This document shows, one piece after another, positions 1 to 5,696 of a stretch of DNA of 5,824 bases. This stretch comes from Actinomycetota bacterium (lineage in GTDB: Bacteria; Actinomycetota; Acidimicrobiia; Acidimicrobiales; Acidimicrobiaceae). The stretch lies in the NCBI GenBank assembly GCA_004366215.1, contig SIRY01000083.1, forward strand, positions 1 to 5,824. The letters run 5' to 3'. Below the pieces are notes generated by a model. The model searched no databases and was not told the origin of the DNA. It worked only from the letters and a program-made list of their open reading frames with translations. Position numbers and translations under genes: made by a program. The stretch's first letter is position 1. Each line of letters begins with the position of its first letter.

Positions 1-9
1 TCGCGTCAT
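1..9 (-). CDS. Possible start of a minus-strand gene, cut by the window edge
   Basis: On the minus strand an ATG at 9-7 follows a purine-rich stretch at 30-20 that contains AGGAG and AAGGAG. The spacing from the nearer motif is about 10 bases. Only three codons (M-T-R) lie inside the window, so the product cannot be identified. If real, the gene would lie downstream of fabI in the same direction, about 110 bases after its stop. The call rests on the Shine-Dalgarno-like sequence alone. The rest of 10-120 shows no frame with a convincing start and protein-like composition. Confidence 0.35.
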
Positions 10-47
10 CAGCTCGGATCTCCTTCTCCTGCTTCGTGGTGATGCGA

Positions 48-90
48 GGCCACCGAAAGGCCGAGAGCGGCGCCGACTCTCTCAGGAGTC
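48..90. terminator. Small GC-rich hairpins downstream of fabI, possible terminator
   Basis: This spacer beyond the fabI stop holds several short inverted repeats. GGCC at 48-51 pairs with 59-62. GAGAG at 63-67 pairs with CTCTC at 77-81 around the palindrome CGGCGCCG. GACTC at 75-79 pairs with GAGTC at 86-90. The second and third overlap and are alternatives. None is followed by a T-run on the minus strand, so an intrinsic terminator is only a weak possibility. In DNA this GC-rich, such stems also arise by chance. Confidence 0.2.
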
Positions 91-120
91 CCCCGACGCG
101 CCGAGCTGTCAGCAGCTTAG

Positions 121-894
121 TCAGGCGCCCATGGCGTGGTAGCCGCCGTCGACGTGGATGATCTCTCCGGTCGTAGCTGCGAAGAAGTCTGAGCAGAGAG
201 CGACGACGCTTCGTGCGACCGGGGTTGCATCCTCAGAGTTCCACCCAAGGGGGGCGCGGCTGCCCCACGAATCTTGGAACGTCCGAAACGCCTCGATCGA
301 CTTGGCCGCGATGGTCCGAATTGGTCCTGCTGACACAAGGTTCACGCGAATGCCATCGGGGCCTAACTCTCGCGCGAGGTAACGCGCGAGCGACTCGAGC
401 GCCGCCTTCGCGACGCCCATCCAGTTGTAGCCAGGCCACGCGACGCTCGCGTCGAAGTCGAGTCCCACCAGGGCCGGCTGGGTACCGGCTCGCAGCAGAG
501 GTCGAAAGGCTCGAGCGAGCTCTGCGAGCGAAAACGCCGAGACGTGTACCGCCACCGAGACGTCACTCCACGGCGCATCGAGCATGGGGCCGTCGAGGCA
601 GCTCGGAGGCGCGTAGCCGATCGAGTGTACGACGGCGTCGAGCCGGTCCGTTCGTGACGCGAGCGTCGCTGCTGCGGCGTCGACGCTCGCGGGATCGGCG
701 ACGTCGAGCTCGAGCAGCGCATCGGCGACCCCGAGTTTCTCGGCGACGCGGCGGGTGATCGACATGGCCCGACCAAAGCTCGACAGGGTGATCGATGCTC
801 CCTCCTCGAGCGCAACCCGAGCCACGTGGTAGGCGATGGACGAGGTGTTGAGCACCCCGGTGACCAGCACGTGCCTCCCATCGAGGATGCCCAT
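121..894 (-). CDS. fabI: Enoyl-[acyl-carrier-protein] reductase (NADH), InhA-type FabI
   Basis: Predicted to reduce trans-2-enoyl-ACP to acyl-ACP in the last step of each cytosolic type II fatty-acid elongation cycle. The 257-residue protein is a short-chain dehydrogenase-fold enzyme that resembles mycobacterial InhA along its whole length: N-terminal cofactor-binding strand with VTGVLNTSSIAYHVAR (11-26), LELDV (61-65), VVHSIGY (88-94), the YNWMGVAK active site with Tyr156 and Lys163 (Tyr-X6-Lys), AGPIRT (189-194), and a C-terminal TTGEIIHVDGG. The substrate-binding loop after AGPIRT is about 10 residues shorter than in InhA. I chose ATG 894 because AAGGAGG lies just upstream on the minus strand (905-899), the protein then begins like InhA (MGxLDG), and the open frame further upstream reads as non-protein-like and overlaps the divergent gene. 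Divergent from the plus-strand operon. The family call is firm; NADH preference is from the family, not seen here. Confidence 0.95.
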   Translation of the reverse strand: MGILDGRHVLVTGVLNTSSIAYHVARVALEEGASITLSSFGRAMSITRRVAEKLGVADALLELDVADPASVDAAAATLASRTDRLDAVVHSIGYAPPSCLDGPMLDAPWSDVSVAVHVSAFSLAELARAFRPLLRAGTQPALVGLDFDASVAWPGYNWMGVAKAALESLARYLARELGPDGIRVNLVSAGPIRTIAAKSIEAFRTFQDSWGSRAPLGWNSEDATPVARSVVALCSDFFAATTGEIIHVDGGYHAMGA

Positions 895-898
895 GTGA

Positions 899-905
899 CC
901 TCCTT
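899..905 (-). promoter_or_regulatory. Ribosome binding site of fabI
   Basis: On the minus strand AAGGAGG stands four bases before ATG 894. It is a near-perfect Shine-Dalgarno sequence. It decides the fabI start against the open frame that continues upstream to about 1407. Confidence 0.85.
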
Positions 906-983
906 GGCCGTAGACTCGCACCAACGTAGTGGGTGTGCGCGCCCGTCTTTCAGGGGTGACCGACCGAAGCGGCGTGGACGAGG

Positions 984-988
984 GGAGG
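984..988 (+). promoter_or_regulatory. Ribosome binding site deciding the GTG start at 997
   Basis: GGAGG sits eight bases before GTG 997, inside the purine run 981-991. An in-frame GTG at 991 is only two bases from this motif, which makes it the poorer start. Confidence 0.65.
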
Positions 989-996
989 GGGTGCTT

Positions 997-1605
997 GTGG
1001 ATGTTGGCATCGTTGGCGGAACGGGACCCCTCGGGAGTGCGCTCGGTGCGCGGCTGGCTTCGGTCGGACTCGACGTCGTGCTGGGCTCTCGCTCGCCCGA
1101 GAAGGCTCAGGAGGCCGTGGTGCGGCTCTCGGCTCGCTGGGGTGATCGGGTCGCCCGGCTCACCGGGGGTCACAACGATCGGGTCGTGAGGGCAGACGTC
1201 GTCGTCCTTGCTGTTCCGTGGGAGGGTGTGGTGCCGATCGCGCTCGAGTACGCCGACGCACTCGCTGGCAAGCCGGTGGTGAGCGTCGCGAACGCTCTCG
1301 GCCGGGTCGGTCGCGAGTTTGTCGCGCTCACGCCTGCCCGCGGCTCGGTGGCTCAGCTCCTGCAGTCGACGCTGCCGCGCGCGATGGTAGTCGCAGCACT
1401 CCATCACGTGCCAGCGCGCGACCTTGGTGAGCTCAGTCGGCCAGTTGACGCTGACACCCTGGTCGCCTCGGACTATCCGAGTTCAGCGCAGCGAGTGATG
1501 GAGGTCCTCGAGCTGGTTCCTGGCCTTCGAACCCTAGACGCAAGCCCCCCCGCCGGGGCACGATCGAGTCTGCGCCTGGTTGGTCTTACTGAGGAGGACG
1601 GGTGA
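997..1605 (+). CDS. npdG: NADPH-dependent F420 reductase family protein
   Basis: Probable F420H2:NADP oxidoreductase-type protein, which in this family moves hydride between NADP(H) and the deazaflavin F420 in the cytosol. With GTG 997 it has 202 residues. The N-terminus carries the Rossmann motif GIVGGTGPLG (4-13), followed by GSRSPEKA (30-37), whose Ser-Arg matches the NADP 2'-phosphate site of archaeal Fno. Next come the strand ADVVVLAVPWE (66-76) and ALHHVPAR (134-141), equivalent to the ALHTIPA segment of Fno. The match fades after GLRTLDA (176-182): the protein ends about 15-20 residues early, or has lost the helix before a terminal RLVGL strand. First gene of a tight operon; its TGA overlaps the ATG of mshC by one base (TGATG). 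The NADP-binding fold is sure, F420 as partner is inferred, and an NADP-linked enzyme with another substrate remains possible. Confidence 0.8.
   Translation: MDVGIVGGTGPLGSALGARLASVGLDVVLGSRSPEKAQEAVVRLSARWGDRVARLTGGHNDRVVRADVVVLAVPWEGVVPIALEYADALAGKPVVSVANALGRVGREFVALTPARGSVAQLLQSTLPRAMVVAALHHVPARDLGELSRPVDADTLVASDYPSSAQRVMEVLELVPGLRTLDASPPAGARSSLRLVGLTEEDG
1591..1597 (+). promoter_or_regulatory. Ribosome binding site of mshC
   Basis: GAGGAGG lies within the last codons of the preceding gene, seven bases before ATG 1605. An in-frame GTG at 1602 is only four bases away, so ATG 1605 is preferred. Confidence 0.8.
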
Positions 1606-2723
1606 TGAGGATCTTCGATACGCAGGCTGGCAACGTGGTCGAGCTCCAGCTGCCTGAGTCCGGGCCGGTCAGGCTCTACACGTGCGGCATCACTCCTTAC
1701 GATGCTGCTCACCTTGGCCACGCGGCGGTCTACGTGACCTTCGACGTGCTCGCTCGACACCTCGAGCGACACGGCTCTGCGACGCGGTGCGTGCGCAACG
1801 TCACCGACGTCGACGACGACATCCTGCGCAAGGCGCGCGAGCTAGGCACGCACTACCTGGACCTTGCTGCGATGGAGATCGCCCAGTTTGACCGCGACAT
1901 GGACGCGCTTGGAGTGCGTCGTCCAGCGTCTGAGCCGCGAGCAACGTCTGCGATCTCAGAGATCCTCTCCCTCGTCCAAGACCTCTACGAGAGCGGCCAC
2001 GCCTACGAGGTTGACGGCTGGGTGTACTTCGCAGTGGAGAGCGAGCCCTCGTTCGGCTCCGTGTCACACCTCGACCGCGCCACGATGATCTCGCTCGCGC
2101 GGGAGCGCGGCGGCGATCCCGACGACCCGCGCAAGCGCGATCCCCTCGACTTCGTCCTGTGGCAGCCGTCGTTGCCGGATGAGCCCGCGTGGGAGTCGCG
2201 CTTTGGTCCTGGGAGACCCGGGTGGCACATCGAGTGTTCAGCCCTCGCCCTGCGTGAGCTCGGTCCGGTCGTCGACATTCACGGGGGGGGATCGGATCTG
2301 ATCTTCCCACACCACGAGTGCGAAGCGGCGCAGTCTCGTGCGGTGACAGGGGGACCTTTCGTGCGCTACTGGGTCCACGTGGGCATGGTGCGGCTTGATG
2401 GGGTGAAGATGTCGAAGTCTCTCGGCAACCTCGTGTTCGTCAGGGATGTCCTCAAGGAAGTGGGGCCGGAGGTCGTGAGGCTGGCCCTGCTCTCACAGCA
2501 CTACCGTAGCTCGTGGGACTGGACTCCGCGCTTGCTCGACGAGGCTCAGGAGCGCCTCGAACGGTGGCGTCGCGCTGGAGAGGGCGATGGGGCGGTCGAG
2601 GAGGTGGACGCTGCGCTCGACGACGACCTCGACACACCGGGAGCGCTCGAGGCGATCGATCGGGCGGCACGATCCGGGCGTGGTGTCTCAGCAGCGGCAG
2701 CGATGCTGGGGGTGGCGCTGTGA
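1605..2723 (+). CDS. mshC: L-cysteine:1D-myo-inosityl 2-amino-2-deoxy-alpha-D-glucopyranoside ligase (mycothiol biosynthesis)
   Basis: MshC activates cysteine with ATP and joins it to GlcN-Ins, the step before acetylation to mycothiol. The 372-residue protein is a class I, CysRS-derived catalytic unit: CGITPYDAAHLGHA (27-40) with the zinc-ligand Cys27 and the HIGH-equivalent HLGH; NVTDVDD (65-71); GWHIECS (206-212) with Cys211; HGGGSDLIFPHHE (226-238) with the remaining zinc-site residues; and KMSKS (268-272). CGITPYD and the ending LGVAL are as in mycobacterial MshC; true CysRS usually has CGPTVYD and a C-terminal anticodon-binding region, absent here. It is somewhat shorter than the ~410-residue mycobacterial enzyme, mainly at the N-terminus. 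The upstream gene overlaps it by one base and the thrS start overlaps its stop by four. A G8 run (2283-2290) encodes the GGG of the HGGGSD motif. The main alternative, a truncated CysRS, is much less likely. Confidence 0.9.
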   Translation: MRIFDTQAGNVVELQLPESGPVRLYTCGITPYDAAHLGHAAVYVTFDVLARHLERHGSATRCVRNVTDVDDDILRKARELGTHYLDLAAMEIAQFDRDMDALGVRRPASEPRATSAISEILSLVQDLYESGHAYEVDGWVYFAVESEPSFGSVSHLDRATMISLARERGGDPDDPRKRDPLDFVLWQPSLPDEPAWESRFGPGRPGWHIECSALALRELGPVVDIHGGGSDLIFPHHECEAAQSRAVTGGPFVRYWVHVGMVRLDGVKMSKSLGNLVFVRDVLKEVGPEVVRLALLSQHYRSSWDWTPRLLDEAQERLERWRRAGEGDGAVEEVDAALDDDLDTPGALEAIDRAARSGRGVSAAAAMLGVAL

Positions 2724-4594
2724 GCATGCAGGGCCAGGATCGTCCACGACGGCTCGTGGTGGCGGCGCGCCGTGGCGGCGAGCTCATCGACCTCGCGATC
2801 GCACAGCCTGGGGACGAGCTCGTCGTGGCGGACTCTCCCGAAGGTCGTCGTGTCCTGCGACACTCGGCTGCCCACGTCGTCGCGAAGGCGATAACCCGTC
2901 TGTGGCCGGGGACGCAGCTCGGTGTTGGACCAGCGACGGAGGATGGATTCTTCTACGACGTAGCGCTGCCGGGCGGCCTGCGCCTCAGCGACGAGGACCT
3001 CGCCCGCATCGAAGAGGAAGCCAAGCAAATCGTGCAGGCTGATGAGCCCTTCGAGCGTCTCGATGTATCGCTCTCAGAGGCTCGTGAGCTGCTTCGGGAT
3101 CAAGTCTTCAAGCGCGAGATCCTCGACCGCATCGCACGAGGCGAGGATGAGCTCGACGCCGCTGCGGGTGCGACTGTGTCGCTCTACCGCACCGGAGGTG
3201 ACTTCGTGGACCTGTGTCGCGGCCCCCACGTACCGCGGACGAGCTCGATCGGCGCCCTGAGGCTCCTTCGCGTCTCCGGGGCGTACTGGCGTGGCGACGA
3301 ACACGGACCGCAGCTCCAGCGTGTCGCCGGTACGGCGTTTGAGACCGAGAGCGCGCTCGAGGCGTGGCTGAGCCAGCTCGCCGAAGCTGAGCGCCGTGAC
3401 CATCGTCGGCGGGGAGTCGAGCAACGGCTCTTCTTCTTCCCGGGGGAGATCGGCGGCGGGTTGCCGGTGTTCGAGCCCGACGGCGCCTGGATTCGGTACC
3501 GGCTCGAGGACTTCTCGCGCCGGCTGCACTTTAGCGCCGGATACCTTCCGGTGTGGACACCACACGTGACGCGTGGCGCCCTCTTCGAGCTCTCTGGCCA
3601 CCTCGGATGGTACCGAGAGTCGATGTACCCGCCGATGGAGCTCGATGGCCAGGAGTACTTCTTGAAGCCGATGAGTTGCCCGATGCACCTCCTTGCGTAC
3701 CGTCAGCATCCCCGAAGCTACCGAGAGCTGCCACTTCGGCTGTTCGAACTCGCGACGGTCTACCGTTACGAGCGATCCGGCACGCTCCATGGCCTTGCGC
3801 GCGTGCGCGCGCTCACGCAGGACGACGCGCACATCTTCTGCCGGCCAGATCAGCTCGCTGATGAGCTCGCCGGCGTGCTCGATCTCGTCCAGCGGCTCTT
3901 CGGGGCGTTCGGGCTCGAGGACTTCGACGCGGAGCTGTCGACCCGCCCCGCGAAGTCGGTCGGCTCGGATGAGGATTGGGAGTTTGCCACGACCGCGGCT
4001 CGCGACGCGCTCGAGCGATCCGGTCTGACGTACCGAGTCGCACCGGGCGAGGGGGCCTTCTACGCGCCCAAGATCGACCTGCACCTGCGCGACGCGATCG
4101 GTCGGCGGTGGCAGGTCTCCACGGTGCAAGTGGACCTGCAGCTGCCGCAGCGCTTCGAGCTCACCTACCAGAGCGCGAGCAACCGGCTCGAGCGACCGTT
4201 CATGGTGCATCGAGCGCTCTACGGGTCGGTCGAGCGCTTCCTCGCCATCTTGCTCGAGCACTTCGATGGCGTGCTCCCTCCGTGGATGGTGCGCACGCCC
4301 GTTCGAGTCCTGCCCGTCGCGCACGACGCGACCCCGTGGGCACAGGGCGTCGTCGCTGCGCTCGAGCGTCGGGGCGTAGGAGCAGCGGTGGTGCCTCCGG
4401 ACGAGACGCTCGGAGTGCGACTTCGGCGTGCCCGGAGTGAGCGCGTTCCCTTCATCATCGTCGTCGGAGGCCGCGACGTCGAGGCGGGTACGGTGGGCCT
4501 GACGCGGCCCGATCGGACGCAGGTTCGTGACGTACCTCTCGACGCGATGCTCGAGGAGGTCGTCGCGGCGGTAGCGATGCCGGAGGTAGGGTGA
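2720..4594 (+). CDS. thrS: Threonine--tRNA ligase (ThrRS), with shortened TGS domain
   Basis: Charges tRNA-Thr with threonine in the cytosol and hydrolyses mischarged Ser-tRNA-Thr. With GTG 2720 it has 624 residues. Order: a remnant of the TGS domain (about 1-45, matching only the second half of the E. coli domain), the editing domain with HSAAH (48-52) and DLCRGPH (164-170), the class II catalytic core with the zinc ligands Cys320 (KPMSCPMH), His371 (TQDDAHIFC) and His497 (MVHRALYGS), GEGAFYAPKID (443-453), and the C-terminal anticodon-binding domain from about 525. CPMH in place of CPGH is the actinobacterial form. All editing and catalytic residues are present, so it should be active. I chose GTG 2720 because it gives a GTGA overlap with the mshC stop and has a G-rich stretch (2708-2715) upstream. 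ATG 2726 would remove two residues. The frame stays open to 2513 inside mshC, but that extension is Arg/Gly-rich and does not restore a TGS fold. Confidence 0.97.
   Translation: MSMQGQDRPRRLVVAARRGGELIDLAIAQPGDELVVADSPEGRRVLRHSAAHVVAKAITRLWPGTQLGVGPATEDGFFYDVALPGGLRLSDEDLARIEEEAKQIVQADEPFERLDVSLSEARELLRDQVFKREILDRIARGEDELDAAAGATVSLYRTGGDFVDLCRGPHVPRTSSIGALRLLRVSGAYWRGDEHGPQLQRVAGTAFETESALEAWLSQLAEAERRDHRRRGVEQRLFFFPGEIGGGLPVFEPDGAWIRYRLEDFSRRLHFSAGYLPVWTPHVTRGALFELSGHLGWYRESMYPPMELDGQEYFLKPMSCPMHLLAYRQHPRSYRELPLRLFELATVYRYERSGTLHGLARVRALTQDDAHIFCRPDQLADELAGVLDLVQRLFGAFGLEDFDAELSTRPAKSVGSDEDWEFATTAARDALERSGLTYRVAPGEGAFYAPKIDLHLRDAIGRRWQVSTVQVDLQLPQRFELTYQSASNRLERPFMVHRALYGSVERFLAILLEHFDGVLPPWMVRTPVRVLPVAHDATPWAQGVVAALERRGVGAAVVPPDETLGVRLRRARSERVPFIIVVGGRDVEAGTVGLTRPDRTQVRDVPLDAMLEEVVAAVAMPEVG
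4582..4586 (+). promoter_or_regulatory. Ribosome binding site of the HIT gene
   Basis: GGAGG within the last thrS codons is nine bases before GTG 4596. It supports this non-ATG start one base after the thrS stop. Confidence 0.65.
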
Positions 4595-4595
4595 G

Positions 4596-5099
4596 GTGGG
4601 GCTCGAGCACCTGTGGGCGGGGTGGCGCGCCGCGTTCGTGACGCAAGCTCACGCTCCGGCGGGTGGCTGTGTGCTCTGCGCCATTGGGAGGGGCGATGAC
4701 GGTGCTGATGACCTCGTCGTGGCACGAACGTCCCGCGCATACTGCGTCTTGAACCTCTACCCGTACACGTCGGGCCACATGCTCGTGGTGCCCGTTCGGC
4801 ACGTCGCGCACCCGCGCGAGCTCGAGGCCGACGAGACGGCACAGCTCTGGCAGCTCGTTCAGGAGGCGATCGCGGCGCTCTCGGCTACCTACCGACCTGA
4901 GGGTGTGAACCTCGGGATGAACCTTGGGAGGGCGGCGGGAGCAGGGATCGCAGACCACCTGCACGCACACGTGGTGCCCCGGTGGGCAGGAGACGCCAAC
5001 TTCATGGCAACCGCTGCCCAGACGCGAGTCCTCCCTGAGGCCTTACCGGACACGAGAGATCGCTTGCGGCGAGCGTGGTCAACCCCGATCGGACCATGA
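4596..5099 (+). CDS. HIT-family protein, Ap4A phosphorylase-like
   Basis: Predicted cytosolic nucleotide-binding hydrolase or transferase of the histidine triad superfamily, 167 residues. The triad HLHAHVVPRW (121-130) has His123 as the expected nucleophile. Before it come VLNLYPYTSGHMLVVP (51-66) and GVNLGMNLG (103-111); after it GDANFM (132-137) and the terminal DTRDRLRRAW. This pattern matches M. tuberculosis Rv2613c, an Ap4A phosphorylase, which also lies directly after thrS. Cys25 and Cys28 (CVLC) form the zinc knuckle found in many HIT proteins. The start is GTG 4596, one base after the thrS TGA. Link to the neighbour: aminoacyl-tRNA synthetases make Ap4A as a by-product, so control of Ap4A is a reasonable role. 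In mycobacteria pgsA follows; here the operon ends, and the last 21 bases overlap a convergent gene. Phosphorolysis rather than hydrolysis is inferred from the homologue only. Confidence 0.9.
   Translation: MGLEHLWAGWRAAFVTQAHAPAGGCVLCAIGRGDDGADDLVVARTSRAYCVLNLYPYTSGHMLVVPVRHVAHPRELEADETAQLWQLVQEAIAALSATYRPEGVNLGMNLGRAAGAGIADHLHAHVVPRWAGDANFMATAAQTRVLPEALPDTRDRLRRAWSTPIGP
5074..5098. terminator. Inverted repeat on the convergent gene overlap, possible bidirectional terminator
   Basis: CGTGGTC at 5074-5080 can pair with GACCATG at 5092-5098: seven pairs including one G-T wobble when drawn on the plus strand, with an 11-base loop. The two stop codons of the convergent genes (5079-5081 minus, 5097-5099 plus) lie in or beside the two arms. 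No T-run follows on either side, so it is not a classical intrinsic terminator. It could still act as a weak or Rho-assisted end, or be a chance result of coding sequence. Confidence 0.3.
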
Positions 5100-5696
5100 C
5101 GGTGCGAGCGCAGCGAGAACTCGACCCACCTGCTCGAGTGCAGCGTCGCTGACGAGCACGAAGCGAATGAGCCGAAGGTTCACGAGCGACGACGAGGCCT
5201 CCCGGACGGCCTCGAAGGCGACAGCCGAGGCTGCGTCGAGCGGATAGCCAAAGGCCCCGGTAGAAAGTGCAGGGAACGCAATCGAGCGGTAGGAGCGTTC
5301 GTCGGCGAGGCGGAGAGCACGGCGGTAACACGAGGCAAGCAGACGATCCTCGGGGTGGTCGCGTCCCCACACCGGTCCGAGGCAGTGGATGATTGCCCGG
5401 TTCGGTAGGTTGAACGCGGGAGTGATGACGGCCTCTCCGGGGCGCAGTGGAGCGAGTGGTCGGCAGGCGGCGACGAGGTGTGGCCCCGCGGCGCGGTGGA
5501 TGGCGCCGGCGACGCCGCCTCCTGGTTCGAGCCAGGCGTTCGCCGCGTTGACCACGACGTCGACGTCTTCCTGACGAGCGATGTCGCCCTGGCGAAGTTC
5601 GAGGACGACCCCGCAGCGCAGCGGCAGCACCTCTCCTCGCGTCCCTCGGAGCAGCTGAGGATCCGAGTCGGGACCCTGACCAGGTGACGAGCTCAT
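5079..5696 (-). CDS. Macro-domain protein (ADP-ribose-binding, MacroD-like)
   Basis: A 205-residue protein consisting of an N-terminal extension of about 33 residues and one macro domain. Family members bind ADP-ribose, and many remove it from proteins or deacetylate O-acetyl-ADP-ribose. Visible motifs: QGDI (36-39), VNAANAWL (49-56) with Asn50 and Asn53, GGGVAGAIHRAAG (59-71) forming the first phosphate loop, GEAVITPAFNLP (87-98), IIHCLGPVW (102-110), and FPALSTGAFGYP (141-152), the second ligand loop. Aligned with E. coli YmdB, Asn53 matches Asn25, but the catalytic Asp35 position is Ala63. It may therefore bind, or act slowly by the AF1521-like mode, rather than as a standard MacroD hydrolase. 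ATG 5696 forms an ATGA overlap with the stop of the EF-G-like gene, which supports this start although the ribosome site (AGG) is weak. The 3' end overlaps the HIT gene by 21 bases. Confidence 0.92.
   Translation of the reverse strand: MSSSPGQGPDSDPQLLRGTRGEVLPLRCGVVLELRQGDIARQEDVDVVVNAANAWLEPGGGVAGAIHRAAGPHLVAACRPLAPLRPGEAVITPAFNLPNRAIIHCLGPVWGRDHPEDRLLASCYRRALRLADERSYRSIAFPALSTGAFGYPLDAASAVAFEAVREASSSLVNLRLIRFVLVSDAALEQVGRVLAALAPSWSDRG

Larger units (their letters stand above)
895..996. promoter_or_regulatory. Divergent intergenic region, fabI and the F420/mshC/thrS operon
   Basis: Both transcription units must start in or near these 102 bases unless a promoter lies inside a gene. The only -10-like hexamer facing fabI is TACGTT on the minus strand (928-923). 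TAGACT at 911-916 could serve the plus strand. Neither has a clear -35 partner at the usual spacing, so no promoter is firmly assigned. I see no strong palindromic operator or riboswitch-like fold. Confidence 0.35.

Noticed and set aside
826..996. Longer F420-reductase-family protein from an ATG at 826
   Set aside because: It would overlap the start of fabI, and the Rossmann strand begins right after GTG 997, which has a ribosome site.
895..1407. N-terminal extension of the fabI frame giving a 428-residue protein
   Set aside because: The added 171 residues are not protein-like, overlap the divergent F420-reductase-family gene, and a strong ribosome site at 899-905 marks ATG 894 as the start.
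2513..2719. Upstream extension of the ThrRS frame into mshC
   Set aside because: It codes an Arg/Gly-rich stretch typical of a shadow frame of mshC and does not restore the missing part of the TGS domain.
1605..2723. Truncated cysteinyl-tRNA synthetase pseudogene
   Set aside because: The CGITPYD signature, the intact zinc-site and KMSKS motifs, and the LGVAL ending all fit an intact MshC, which naturally lacks the anticodon-binding region.
3074..4324. Long minus-strand open frame (416 codons) opposite thrS
   Set aside because: It is the antisense shadow of a fully recognisable thrS, with no family resemblance and composition explained by high GC.
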